This document shows positions 48,792 to 56,897 of a stretch of 64,000 bases of DNA, piece after piece (position 1 is the stretch's first letter; every line of letters begins with the position of its first letter). Origin of the DNA: Cribrihabitans_A neustonicus (lineage in GTDB: Bacteria > Pseudomonadota > Alphaproteobacteria > Rhodobacterales > Rhodobacteraceae); assembly GCF_048820895.1 (NCBI RefSeq), contig NZ_JBMERQ010000009.1, positions 54,820 through 118,819 of the forward strand, in the 5' to 3' direction. A program made the translations under genes and the position numbers. The notes under the pieces were generated by a model, which ran no database searches, was not told where the DNA came from, and saw only the letters and a list, made by a program, of their open reading frames with translations.

Positions 48792-50492
48792 ATGCGCGAT
48801 ACCAGTATGATAGAGCAGCGGCCCGAAGGCGATGTTGTCCTGGGGGAGGATTGGGTCTCCCCCGATCCCGCTATGGCGCAGGAAATGCAAGTCAAGCGCG
48901 CCCGGCGCGGCCTGCTGACGCTCAAGGGCTCGCCGCTCACCCGCAAGATCATCACTTTCAACCTGATCGCCCTCACCATCCTGGTCGCGGGCATTCTCTA
49001 CCTCAACTCCTCGCGCCAGAGCCTGGTGGCGCAGCGCGCCGGGGCCTTGGTGTCCGAAGCGATGCTGGTGGCTGATGTCTTCGAGGCCGAACTGCCGTCT
49101 TCCGGCGCGGTCAGCCTCGCCGCCGGGGACGGTATCGACCCGGCCCGCACCCTGGCCGGGCTGAGCTTGCGGGGCGGCGTGGAGGCCTTTGTCTTTGACA
49201 TTTCCGGCAATCTGATCTCCCACGCCAAGGGCGTAAGCCGTGGTGATGCGCTTAATGCGCTGAACGAAAACCGCCGCGGCCGCACCCTGATCAGCGACGG
49301 GCTGTCGGCCTTGTGGCCCGCGGCAGGCAGCAGCCCGGCCGAAGGCGGTGCGGTGCCGATGGAGGACCGGCTGCGCGGCTTGGTCGAACGCGCCGTGAGC
49401 GGCGGCACCGGCATCGAGGCGGTGGTCGACACCAGCGGCGGCACCGTGTTCTCTGCTGCCACCCCAATCGTGCACAACGGCCGCGCGCTGGGCGTGGTCG
49501 CACTGACCTCGCCCACCGGCGAGATCGACACGCTGGTGCGCGGCGAGCGCGAACGGGTGCTGCAGATGTTCGTGGTGGCGCTGCTCGTGTCGGTCGGGCT
49601 CAGCCTGGTCTTGGCCTCCACCATCGCCAATCCGCTCGCGGACCTGGCCGAAGCCGCCGAGCTCGGCCGCGACCGCAACAACCGCAAGTCGAACCCGGGC
49701 CGGGTGCGCATCCCCGATCTCTCCGCCCGCCCGGACGAGATCGGCCGCCTCAGCCGGGCCCTGCGCGGCATGGTCAAGGCGCTCTACACCCGGATCGACA
49801 GCAATGAACAGTTTGCCGCCGACGTGGCGCATGAGATCAAGAACCCGCTCGCCAGCCTGCAGTCCGCCGTCGGAACGCTGCGCATGGTCAAGCGGGATGA
49901 CCAGCGGGAGAAACTGATGGACGTGATCGAACATGACGTGCGCCGCCTGGACCGGCTGGTCAGCGATATCTCCAATGCCTCGCGATTGGACGCCGAACTC
50001 GTCAAGGAGCAGGAAGAGGAGTTCGACCTTCTCACCATGCTCGGCAACCTGAACCAATACCTGGGTGAGGACGCCCGCTCCCAGGGTATCGACTACATTA
50101 CCGACCTGCCGCGGCAGCCGGTGATGATCCAGGGGCTGGAGGCGCGGCTGGCGCAGGTTTTCGTCAACCTGATCACCAATGCGATCTCCTTCTGCGAAGA
50201 GGGCGACGCAATCCGTGTCTGGGCCCGGCGCCGCGCGAACCGGGTGCTGGTGGTGGTTGAGGACACCGGCCCGGGCATCCCCGACCAGGCCCTGTCGAAG
50301 ATCTTCAAACGCTTCTATTCGCAGCGTCCCGAGGAGCATTTCGGCAATAACTCCGGCCTGGGCCTCGCGATCTCCAAACAGATCGTGGAAGCGCATGGCG
50401 GCGTGATATGGGCCGAGAACATCCGCCCGACCGAGGCTGACGTGACCTCCGAACCGCTGGGCGCGCGTTTCGTCGTCGGTCTGCCCGTCTGA
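48792..50492 (+). CDS. chvG: Sensor histidine kinase ChvG
   Basis: About 566 residues from ATG 48792. One membrane segment near 60-80 (IITFNLIALTILVAGILYL) and another near 250 (VVALLVSVGLSLVLASTIAN) flank a periplasmic sensor domain. HAMP follows, then the HisKA domain with His347 in ADVAHEIKNPLASLQS, and the HATPase_c domain with NLITNAISF, VEDTGPGIPDQ and NNSGLGLAISKQIV. It phosphorylates ChvI. GGAGGG lies upstream of the ATG; an in-frame GTG at 48744 is an alternative. In other alphaproteobacteria the ExoR protein restrains it; exoR is not here. Confidence 0.92.
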   Translation: MRDTSMIEQRPEGDVVLGEDWVSPDPAMAQEMQVKRARRGLLTLKGSPLTRKIITFNLIALTILVAGILYLNSSRQSLVAQRAGALVSEAMLVADVFEAELPSSGAVSLAAGDGIDPARTLAGLSLRGGVEAFVFDISGNLISHAKGVSRGDALNALNENRRGRTLISDGLSALWPAAGSSPAEGGAVPMEDRLRGLVERAVSGGTGIEAVVDTSGGTVFSAATPIVHNGRALGVVALTSPTGEIDTLVRGERERVLQMFVVALLVSVGLSLVLASTIANPLADLAEAAELGRDRNNRKSNPGRVRIPDLSARPDEIGRLSRALRGMVKALYTRIDSNEQFAADVAHEIKNPLASLQSAVGTLRMVKRDDQREKLMDVIEHDVRRLDRLVSDISNASRLDAELVKEQEEEFDLLTMLGNLNQYLGEDARSQGIDYITDLPRQPVMIQGLEARLAQVFVNLITNAISFCEEGDAIRVWARRRANRVLVVVEDTGPGIPDQALSKIFKRFYSQRPEEHFGNNSGLGLAISKQIVEAHGGVIWAENIRPTEADVTSEPLGARFVVGLPV

Positions 50493-50495
50493 GCC

Positions 50496-50933
50496 ATGCC
50501 CGCCCGCGACAGCCTCTGCCTGCATGCGTCCTGCGTGGCGCTCGAGGGGAGGGCGCTCTTGATAACCGGTGCCTCCGGCAGCGGCAAGTCGAGCCTGGCG
50601 CTGCAGCTGATGGCCTATGGCACGGCGCTGGTCGCCGATGACCGGGTGGTGCTGGAGGCGCGGGATGGCCAGCTTTTCGCGCATGCGCCCTCCGCCACCG
50701 AGGGTCTGATCGAAGCGCGCGGGGTCGGTCTCCTGCGGGCCCCGGCACAGGGTCCGGTCCTTGTGACGGCGCTGGTGGATCTCGATGACGTGGAAGACAC
50801 CCGGCTTCCCGTGCGGCAAACAACGCTTATATTGGGGGTGCGGCTGATCCGGCTGCGGCGGGCAGAGGGTGCCCATTTCGCACCGGCCCTGCTGCAGTAT
50901 CTGAAATGCGGAGCCCTCGACCCGGATGCCTGA
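50496..50933 (+). CDS. hprK: HPr kinase/phosphorylase, C-terminal kinase domain only
   Basis: 145 residues. Only the kinase half is present, as in other alphaproteobacteria; the N-terminal half of Gram-positive HprK is absent. The P-loop GASGSGKSS is at 25-33, and the conserved LIEARGVGLL segment (71-80) matches the HprK signature. It phosphorylates HPr on a serine, and the HPr encoded 1.3 kb downstream has Ser46 in GDSIMGL. It starts 4 nt after chvG, so it is in the same operon. This links two-component and PTS signalling. Confidence 0.93.
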   Translation: MPARDSLCLHASCVALEGRALLITGASGSGKSSLALQLMAYGTALVADDRVVLEARDGQLFAHAPSATEGLIEARGVGLLRAPAQGPVLVTALVDLDDVEDTRLPVRQTTLILGVRLIRLRRAEGAHFAPALLQYLKCGALDPDA

Positions 50934-50955
50934 ACGCCATGCCTGACCACGATAC

Positions 50956-51858
50956 GTGACCCAGATGTCTGACGCAGAACAGAAAACGGTGCCTTTGGTG
51001 CTGGTTACCGGTCCCTCCGGCGCCGGGCGCACCACCGCGATCAACGTGCTGGAAGACCTGGGCTTCGAGGCGATAGACAACCTCCCGCTGCGCCTGCTGC
51101 CTGGTCTGATCGAGGCTGCGCCCAGCCCGTCCCGGCCCCTCGCGCTTGGGCTTGACAGCCGCAACCGCGATTTCTCCGCGCCCGCGCTTTTGGACGTGAT
51201 CGGCATGCTGGCGGGCCGCGGCGGGATGCAGCTCACCGTTCTCTACCTTGACGCCCAAGAAGATGTGCTCGTGCGCCGCTTCTCAGAGACCCGCCGCCGC
51301 CACCCGCTGGCGCCCGCGGAATCGCCGGGCGAGGGAGTGCGCCGGGAACTTGACCTGATGGCGCCGATCCGCAACCGCGCCGACCTCCTGCTCGACACCT
51401 CGGAGATGAACGTGCACCAGCTGAAGGCCGAGATCGAGCGCTGGTTCGCGCCTGGCGGCCGCGCCCTCGCGGTTTCGGTGCAGAGCTTCTCCTACAAGCG
51501 CGGCATCCCGCACGGCGCCGACATGGTGTTGGACTGCCGCTTCCTGTCCAACCCGTATTGGCAGCCCGGCCTTCGGACCCAAGACGGGCGCGACGCGGCG
51601 GTACAGGACCACGTGCGCGGCGATCCTCGTTTTGAGGATTTCTTTGCCCGGGTGCTGGACCTGATCCGCTTCCTGCTGCCCGCTTACAAGGCCGAGGGGA
51701 AGTCGCATTTCTCCATCGCTTTCGGCTGCACCGGCGGCCAGCACAGGTCGGTAATGCTGGCAGAAACCCTGGCCAAGGCCCTTGCGGAAGAGGGCCAGCA
51801 GGTGTCAATTAGACACCGCGAGCTGCAGGGCCAGCTAACAGGTAAGAGGCCGGGTTGA
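50956..51858 (+). CDS. rapZ: RNase adapter / nucleotide-binding protein RapZ
   Basis: About 300 residues. N-terminal P-loop GPSGAGRTT, with Walker B-like LGLDSRN and the DTSEMNVHQL segment, then the C-terminal domain with SFGY-type SFSYKRGIP, CRFLSNPYW and the SIAFGCTGGQHRSV motif that binds GlcNAc-type sugar phosphates or RNA in homologues. In enterics RapZ sends GlmZ sRNA to RNase E. In alphaproteobacteria the target is unclear. GTG 50956 and ATG 50965 are both possible starts. It overlaps the next gene by 4 nt (TTGA), so it is translationally coupled to the EIIA gene. Confidence 0.93.
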   Translation: MTQMSDAEQKTVPLVLVTGPSGAGRTTAINVLEDLGFEAIDNLPLRLLPGLIEAAPSPSRPLALGLDSRNRDFSAPALLDVIGMLAGRGGMQLTVLYLDAQEDVLVRRFSETRRRHPLAPAESPGEGVRRELDLMAPIRNRADLLLDTSEMNVHQLKAEIERWFAPGGRALAVSVQSFSYKRGIPHGADMVLDCRFLSNPYWQPGLRTQDGRDAAVQDHVRGDPRFEDFFARVLDLIRFLLPAYKAEGKSHFSIAFGCTGGQHRSVMLAETLAKALAEEGQQVSIRHRELQGQLTGKRPG

Positions 51859-52262
51859 TCGGAATTGTCATCGTTGCGCATGGGGGGCTGGCGAAGGAAT
51901 ACCTCGCCGCTGTGGAACACGTTGTGGGTCCGCAGCCCTGCCTGATGGCCATCTCCATCGGCCCGGAGGACAACCGCGATGACAAGCAGGACGAGATCTG
52001 CATCGCCGCCAACGAGGTGGACGCCGGCGACGGTGTCGTGGTGGTGACCGATCTGTTCGGCGGCTCGCCCTCGAATCTGAGCCTCAAGGCCTGCGCGCCC
52101 GCCAACCGCCGCATACTGTACGGGGCCAACCTGCCGATGCTGATCAAGCTGGCAAAATCCCGCCACTTGCCGGTGGCCGATGCGGTGCGGCAGGCAATGG
52201 AGGCCGGGCGCAAGTACATCAATGCGCAGAACGTCAACCCTGATGGGGAGCAGGCACATTAA
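51855..52262 (+). CDS. PTS EIIA component, mannose-type fold
   Basis: 135 residues from TTG 51855, which overlaps the rapZ stop. Mannose-class EIIA with phospho-site His9 in MIGIVIVAHGGLAKE and the conserved VVVTDLFGGSPSNLS loop. With HPr it forms a regulatory phosphorelay; no sugar permease of the mannose class is in the window, so it is not a sugar importer here. In other alphaproteobacteria this EIIA regulates ChvGI output or potassium/glutamine signals. The next gene ptsH starts directly after its stop. Confidence 0.92.
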   Translation: MIGIVIVAHGGLAKEYLAAVEHVVGPQPCLMAISIGPEDNRDDKQDEICIAANEVDAGDGVVVVTDLFGGSPSNLSLKACAPANRRILYGANLPMLIKLAKSRHLPVADAVRQAMEAGRKYINAQNVNPDGEQAH

Positions 52263-52532
52263 ATGGCTGTGAAAACGCTGAAAATAGTCAATGAAAAAGG
52301 GCTGCATGCCCGCGCGTCGGCCAAGCTTGTGGAAGTCGTCGAGGGCTTTGATGCCACTGCCGAAGTCAGCAGGGACGGCATCTCCGCCTCCGGTGACAGC
52401 ATCATGGGGCTTTTGATGTTGGCAGCCTCTAAAGGAACGACTATTGACGTCGAAACTTCGGGCCCGGATGCGGAAGCGCTTGCGCATGCGCTGGAAGCGC
52501 TGGTGGCCGACAAGTTCGGCGAAGGCTACTAG
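52263..52532 (+). CDS. ptsH: HPr phosphocarrier
   Basis: 89 residues. Catalytic His15 lies in NEKGLHARASAK, and the regulatory Ser46 in ASGDSIMGLLML. Both phosphorylation sites are therefore present: His by EI and Ser by HprK, encoded in this cluster. EI is not in the window. It begins 1 nt after the EIIA stop codon. It is probably of NPr/alphaproteobacterial type, serving regulation rather than transport. Confidence 0.95.
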   Translation: MAVKTLKIVNEKGLHARASAKLVEVVEGFDATAEVSRDGISASGDSIMGLLMLAASKGTTIDVETSGPDAEALAHALEALVADKFGEGY

Positions 52533-52556
52533 TGGCCGGGCCGGCAGCGCAACGGG

Positions 52557-53459
52557 ATGGGCACAGTGGCGGACACCGCACATGAAAGCAACACCGGCAT
52601 GGCGCCGGACTCGGGGGCGGAACCCGGCGAGATCTACGACCGCCGCACCCTGACCTACGCCAATTCCTTTGACGACCGCTGGACCGCGCTGGCGATCAAG
52701 TCGATCGAATGGTGCACCGGCAAGATCAGCATCCTGCGCATGGTCAGCAAGTTCGAGCGCCAGAACGCCCAGTACCGCGGTCAGAAGTTCTGGCGCGGCG
52801 CACTCAACGTGATGGGCATCGACCTCCAAACCCCGCAGGCGCAGATCGAGAACATTCCCGCCGAAGGACCGGTGGTGATCGTCGCCAACCATCCCCACGG
52901 CATGGTCGATGGCATGATCTTCGCCGATCTGATCGGGCGGCGGCGGCTCGACTACCGCATCCTGACCCGTTCTGTGCTGACCGGTCTGGACGAAGCAGCA
53001 ACCTCCTTCATGATCCCGGTGCCCTTTCCCCATGACCCCGAAGCGCAGCGCAAGATGGTGGAGATGCGCGGCAAGGCAATGGCGCATCTGAAAGCGGGCG
53101 GCGCGGTGGCGCTGTTCCCCTCGGGTGTGGTGATGTCCTCGGACAGCTGGTTCGGCCCCGCCGTGGAGCGCGAATGGAACGTTTTCACCGCCCAGCTGAT
53201 CCGCCGCTCCGGTGCCCGGGTCGTGCCGATCTTTTTCCCCGGCCACAATTCGCGCTGGTACCAGATCGCCTGCCGGATCTCTCCGGTGCTGCGTCAAGGC
53301 CTGCTCCTGCACGAGATCGTACGCTCCTGCAACAAGCCGCAGAAACCCGTCGTGGGCAAACCGCTCACCGACGCGCAGATGGAACGGCTGCACAGCGACC
53401 CGCGTGGTTTCATGGCCTGGCTGCGCGAGCACACGCTGGCGCTCGGCAAGGACAGCTAA
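52557..53459 (+). CDS. Lysophospholipid acyltransferase (PlsC-like)
   Basis: 300 residues. Acyltransferase motif I is NHPHGMVDG (the catalytic H-x4-D), motif III FPSGVV, and a later PIFFPGHNSRWYQIA. No clear membrane span except weak hydrophobic segments; probably peripheral at the inner membrane. It may make phosphatidic acid or ornithine-type lipids (it resembles OlsA-like and haemolysin-related acyltransferases), but the acyl acceptor is unknown. It starts 24 nt after ptsH, perhaps as the last gene of the operon. Starts at 52557 (ATG) or 52566 (GTG). Confidence 0.82.
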   Translation: MGTVADTAHESNTGMAPDSGAEPGEIYDRRTLTYANSFDDRWTALAIKSIEWCTGKISILRMVSKFERQNAQYRGQKFWRGALNVMGIDLQTPQAQIENIPAEGPVVIVANHPHGMVDGMIFADLIGRRRLDYRILTRSVLTGLDEAATSFMIPVPFPHDPEAQRKMVEMRGKAMAHLKAGGAVALFPSGVVMSSDSWFGPAVEREWNVFTAQLIRRSGARVVPIFFPGHNSRWYQIACRISPVLRQGLLLHEIVRSCNKPQKPVVGKPLTDAQMERLHSDPRGFMAWLREHTLALGKDS

Positions 53460-53596
53460 GGCCGCGCCAGGGCGCGCCGGATGCTGAACTGATTTCTGGA
53501 AAGACCGTGTGAGCCGGCCACGAGGGGCGCGGTACATCCGCTTCGCCCGTGGCGCAACACGGCAGCCGCCGCCCCAGTCCGAAGCCACTTTCTGAC

Positions 53597-53649
53597 CGCA
53601 AATACCCCGGGGGGTGAGGCCCGGCAGGGCGAGGGGGCAGCGCCCCCTC
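53597..53649. repeat. Rhodobacteraceae-type intergenic repeat with hairpin
   Basis: CCGCAAATACCCCGGGG is followed by GTGAGGCCCGGCAGGGC and then by the hairpin GAGGGGGC (53631-53638) / GCCCCCTC (53642-53649). Such elements recur between genes in Rhodobacteraceae (general knowledge). It sits after the acyltransferase and just before the hbd 3' end, so it may terminate both. Confidence 0.55.
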
Positions 53650-53663
53650 TTAACGCACCCGGA

Positions 53664-54539
53664 TCAGCGCGTCGGCACCGGCGCTTCGCCGCGGTAGTCG
53701 TAGAAGCCGCGCTGGGTCTTGCGCCCGAGCCAGCCGGCTTCGACGTATTTGGTCAGCAGCGGGCAGGGGCGGTACTTGGTGTCCGCAAGCCCGTCGTGCA
53801 GCACGTTCATGATCGCAAGGCAGGTGTCGAGGCCAATGAAATCCGCCAGCTCCAGCGGCCCCATCGGGTGGTTCGCGCCCAGCTTCATCGACTCGTCGAT
53901 GGATTTGACCGAACCCACCCCCTCGTAAAGCGTATAGACCGCCTCGTTGATCATCGGCATCAGGATGCGGTTGACGATGAAGGCGGGGAAGTCCTCGGCG
54001 CTGGCAGCGGTCTTGCCGAGCCGTTCCACTACCTCCTGGCAGGCCCGGAAGGTCTCCTCATCAGTGGCGATGCCGCGGATCAGCTCGACCAGCTGCATCA
54101 CCGGCACCGGGTTCATAAAGTGGAACCCCATGAAGCGCTCCGGCCGGTCGGTGCGGCTGGCCAGCCGGGTGATCGAGATGGAGGAGGTGTTGGAGGTGAG
54201 GATCGTATGCGGCTGCAGATGCGGCAGCAGGTCCTCGAAGATCGCCTGTTTGACGGTTTCCCGTTCGGTCGCGGCCTCGATCACCAGGTCGGTGGCCCCG
54301 ACATCCGCCAGCGTCAGCGACGGCACGATCCGTGCCAGCGCCGCCTTCATCTCGTCTTCGGTGATTTTGCCCTTGCCGGCCTGGCGCTCCATGTTCTTGT
54401 GGATCAGGCTCAGCGCGCCGTCGAGCGCTTGCTGGCTGACGTCGTTCAGCACGACATCATACCCCGCAAGCGCCATGACATGGGCGATGCCATTGCCCAT
54501 TTGACCGGCGCCGATCACGCCGACTTTCTGAATTTCCAT
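53664..54539 (-). CDS. hbd: 3-hydroxybutyryl-CoA dehydrogenase
   Basis: 291 residues. NAD-binding GVIGAGQMGNGIAHV at the N-terminus, ATERETVKQAIF, TNTSSISIT-like catalytic region (SNTSSISITRLAS), and FHFMNPVPVMQLVELI with the active-site His. The C-terminal domain has NRILMPMINEAV and DFIGLDTCLAIM. It interconverts acetoacetyl-CoA and 3-hydroxybutyryl-CoA (NAD(P)), in PHB turnover and, through crotonyl-CoA, toward the ethylmalonyl-CoA pathway. The ATG at 54539 is the family start; the longer frame has no support. Confidence 0.94.
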   Translation of the reverse strand: MEIQKVGVIGAGQMGNGIAHVMALAGYDVVLNDVSQQALDGALSLIHKNMERQAGKGKITEDEMKAALARIVPSLTLADVGATDLVIEAATERETVKQAIFEDLLPHLQPHTILTSNTSSISITRLASRTDRPERFMGFHFMNPVPVMQLVELIRGIATDEETFRACQEVVERLGKTAASAEDFPAFIVNRILMPMINEAVYTLYEGVGSVKSIDESMKLGANHPMGPLELADFIGLDTCLAIMNVLHDGLADTKYRPCPLLTKYVEAGWLGRKTQRGFYDYRGEAPVPTR

Positions 54540-54612
54540 TCCCAAGGCTCCCGAAACATTTGCCGCGATCTTATCGGCGGCGCGCGGCCGGGCACAAGGG
54601 CAGCAAGGATGG

Positions 54613-54647
54613 ATTTGAGGCAAATTCTAGCTTTAGGGAATTTGCAA
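54613..54647. promoter_or_regulatory. TTTGC-type motifs between hbd and the DUF6473 gene
   Basis: ATTTG-AGG-CAAAT (54613-54625) is a perfect 5-bp inverted repeat, and TTTGCAA follows at 54641-54647. The positions fit the divergent promoters. ScfR-family regulators in Rhodobacter are reported to recognise TTTGCAAA-type half-sites, so one is a candidate. Confidence 0.35.
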
Positions 54648-54693
54648 TCATTCACGTTCAGGGTGAGTCTCGGGTGAAATATTGGTGGGTACT

Positions 54694-55518
54694 ATGAGCT
54701 ACGAACTCAAAAGCGCGGGGGCGCTTTGGGGTGAGCCGTGCAGATATGGCGAATCCAGATTGCTGGTACGCGGTCCCGAACGGGATTTGAGCCAGCCCTA
54801 TATTGCCGTCCTGGGCGGCACCGAAGTCTACGGCAGATATGTTGACGTTCCCTTCACTGCAGGCGCGGAGCAATCGCTCGGCGTGCCCTGCATCAACCTC
54901 GGCAGCGTCAACGCCGGGCTGGACAGCTTCCTGCGAGATGAGACCCTTCTGGGCATTGCCCGGGCAGCCCGGGTTTCGGTCCTGCAGATGCTGGGGGCGC
55001 AGAACATGTCGAACCCCTATTACCGGGTGCATCCGCGCAGGAATGATCGCTTCCTGCAGGCCCAGCCGGCGTTGCAATCGCTCTATCCTGAGGTCGACTT
55101 CACCGAGTTCCACTTCAACAAGCACCTCTTGAGCACCCTGCGGGACATCTCCGCCGGGCGGTTCGAACAGGTGCGGGAGGAGCTGCAGCGCAGTTGGGTA
55201 GAGCGGATGAGCCGCCTGATCGAAGAACTCGGCGGGCGGGTGCTGCTGCTGTGGCTGCGTTACGACCTGGGCCGCGGCATGGAGTTTCCGGAAGAGCCGG
55301 TGATGGTGGACCGTGCAATGGCGGATGCGCTGCGGCCGAAAGTACGGGGCCTTTTGGAGTGCCATGCCGAGCCTGCGGGGAGCGCCAAGGACATTGCCGG
55401 CATGGGCTTCGGCCAGATGGAGCTGCCGGCCGCGCGCCACATGATCGGTCCGCGCGAACATGCCCGCATTGCCGGAGCGCTGTCGGAGCGGCTGCGCGGC
55501 ATGCTGGCCGACGCGTAA
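54694..55518 (+). CDS. DUF6473 family protein
   Basis: About 274 residues from ATG 54694 (an earlier ATG at 54682 adds four residues). No signal peptide. SYELKSAGALWGEPCRYGES at the start, the glycine-rich AVLGGTEVYGRYVDVPF, and a central NLGSVNAGLDSFLRDE match the family known from Rhodobacteraceae. The middle LLLWLRYDLGRG and the conserved Cys in SLGVPCINLGS are visible. Function is unknown; homologues are often beside sulfotransferase-type or polysaccharide genes. Here it stands alone, divergent from hbd, and is followed by a long gene-free region. Confidence 0.82.
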   Translation: MSYELKSAGALWGEPCRYGESRLLVRGPERDLSQPYIAVLGGTEVYGRYVDVPFTAGAEQSLGVPCINLGSVNAGLDSFLRDETLLGIARAARVSVLQMLGAQNMSNPYYRVHPRRNDRFLQAQPALQSLYPEVDFTEFHFNKHLLSTLRDISAGRFEQVREELQRSWVERMSRLIEELGGRVLLLWLRYDLGRGMEFPEEPVMVDRAMADALRPKVRGLLECHAEPAGSAKDIAGMGFGQMELPAARHMIGPREHARIAGALSERLRGMLADA

Positions 55519-55920
55519 GGTAGGGGTTTCGGCCCTGAACCTTGGACGAGCAAGAGAAATAGCCCGCCGCCCGGTCCGGTCCGCTGCAGTACCCGGTCCG
55601 GCCCAGGCGGATCATCATCACAATCCGGAAAAGAAGCGCCCCGTGCCCGGTAATGGTCTTCCGCGGCGCGGGACCAGTCCGTCAGGGTGACGCGCCTCGC
55701 CGGCGCGAGAGGGCGATTTGATTGAAACTCGGCGCTTCGTGGAGAGGGCACCCGGAACTGGCGGGCTAAACGTGCCGCTCGCACGTCCCTTCGCGCCGCC
55801 TCAGTGTTCCCGCGGTGTGCGGCTTCTTTTCACTGTTTGAATATCCGCTTCGAATGCGGAGCGGTTCGCCAAGGCTCCGGACCGGCAGGACATCTTTAGG
55901 ACCGCGGCACCCCGGAACGA
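55519..55920. other. Gene-free region between DUF6473 and etfA
   Basis: About 400 nt between convergent genes, ending at the etfA terminator. I see no frame with good start, length and codon pattern, no tRNA cloverleaf and no known riboswitch core. Short stems such as CTCGC-CGGC-GCGAG (near 55690) and the repeated CCCGGTCCGG are present. It could hold a small RNA, but no defined promoter-terminator pair is visible. Confidence 0.4.
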
Positions 55921-55943
55921 AAAGGCCCGCCATCCGGCGGGCC
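55921..55943 (-). terminator. Rho-independent terminator of etfBA
   Basis: GGCCCGCC (55924-55931) pairs with GGCGGGCC (55936-55943) around ATCC. On the minus strand it is followed by TTTT (AAAA at about 55920-55923), ending etfA transcription. Confidence 0.85.
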
Positions 55944-55970
55944 TCCGTATTTCCAGTGTCCCGCGCAGGA

Positions 55971-56897
55971 TCAGAGCTTTTCGGTCAGCTCCGGCACCGC
56001 CTGGAACAGGTCGGCGACCAGGCCGTAGTCGGCAACCTGGAAGATCGGCGCTTCTTCGTCCTTGTTGATCGCGACGATGACTTTGGAGTCCTTCATGCCA
56101 GCAAGGTGCTGAATCGCGCCCGAGATGCCGACGGCGATGTAAAGATCCGGAGCCACCACCTTGCCGGTCTGGCCGACCTGCCAGTCGTTCGGCGCATAGC
56201 CCGAATCGACCGCTGCACGGGAGGCGCCAACCGCGGCGCCCAGCTTGTCGGCGAGGGCCTCGATCAGCTTGAAATCCTCTTCGGAGCCGACGCCGCGGCC
56301 GCCGGAGACCACCACGCTGGCCGAGGTCAGCTCGGGGCGGTCGCTTTCGGCCACTTTGTCCTCGACCCAGGACGACAGGCCAGGGTTCTCGGCGGCCGAA
56401 ATGGCTTCGACCGATGCCGAGCCGCCTTCGCCTGCGGCGTCAAAGGTGGAGGTCCGGAAGGTGATGACCTTCTTGGCGTCCGAGGATTTCACCACCTGGA
56501 TCGCGTTGCCCGCGTAGATCGGGCGCTCGAAAGTGTCGGCGTCAACAACCGCGGTCACATCCGACAGCACCATCACGTCCAGCAGCGCGGCAACGCGGGG
56601 CAGAATGTTCTTGGCGTCGGTGGTCGCGGGCGCAACAACGTGGCTGTAATCGGGGGCAAGGTTTGCGATCAGCGCCGCAGTGGGCTCCGCCAGACGGTGG
56701 CCGAGGCTTTCGTCCTCAGCGACCAGCACTTTGGCGACGCCGTCGATCCTGGCGGCTGCTTCACCGGCCGCGGCGGCTGAGGCGCCCGCGGCCAGGACAG
56801 TCACATCACCCAGGGCTTTGGCGGCGGTCACCGCCTTGGCGGTTGCGTCCAGCGCCAGCTCGCCATTGGTCACTTCGGCAAGGAGAAGAACAGCCAT
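55971..56897 (-). CDS. etfA: Electron transfer flavoprotein, alpha subunit
   Basis: 308 residues. FAD-binding C-terminal domain is complete: SGGRGVGSEEDFKLIEALA, RAAVDSGYAPNDWQVGQTGK, VAVGISGAIQHLAGM and INKDEEAPIFQVADYGLVA. It accepts electrons from acyl-CoA dehydrogenases, including the probable Mcd encoded at 40 kb, and passes them to ETF-quinone oxidoreductase. The ATG at 56897 overlaps the etfB stop by 1 nt, so the two are translationally coupled and form one operon ending in a good terminator. Confidence 0.96.
   Translation of the reverse strand: MAVLLLAEVTNGELALDATAKAVTAAKALGDVTVLAAGASAAAAGEAAARIDGVAKVLVAEDESLGHRLAEPTAALIANLAPDYSHVVAPATTDAKNILPRVAALLDVMVLSDVTAVVDADTFERPIYAGNAIQVVKSSDAKKVITFRTSTFDAAGEGGSASVEAISAAENPGLSSWVEDKVAESDRPELTSASVVVSGGRGVGSEEDFKLIEALADKLGAAVGASRAAVDSGYAPNDWQVGQTGKVVAPDLYIAVGISGAIQHLAGMKDSKVIVAINKDEEAPIFQVADYGLVADLFQAVPELTEKL

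Noticed and set aside
48648..51236. Long minus-strand open frame (about 860 codons) opposite chvG, hprK and rapZ
   Set aside because: Antisense shadow; the plus strand holds three well-defined genes with conserved motifs.
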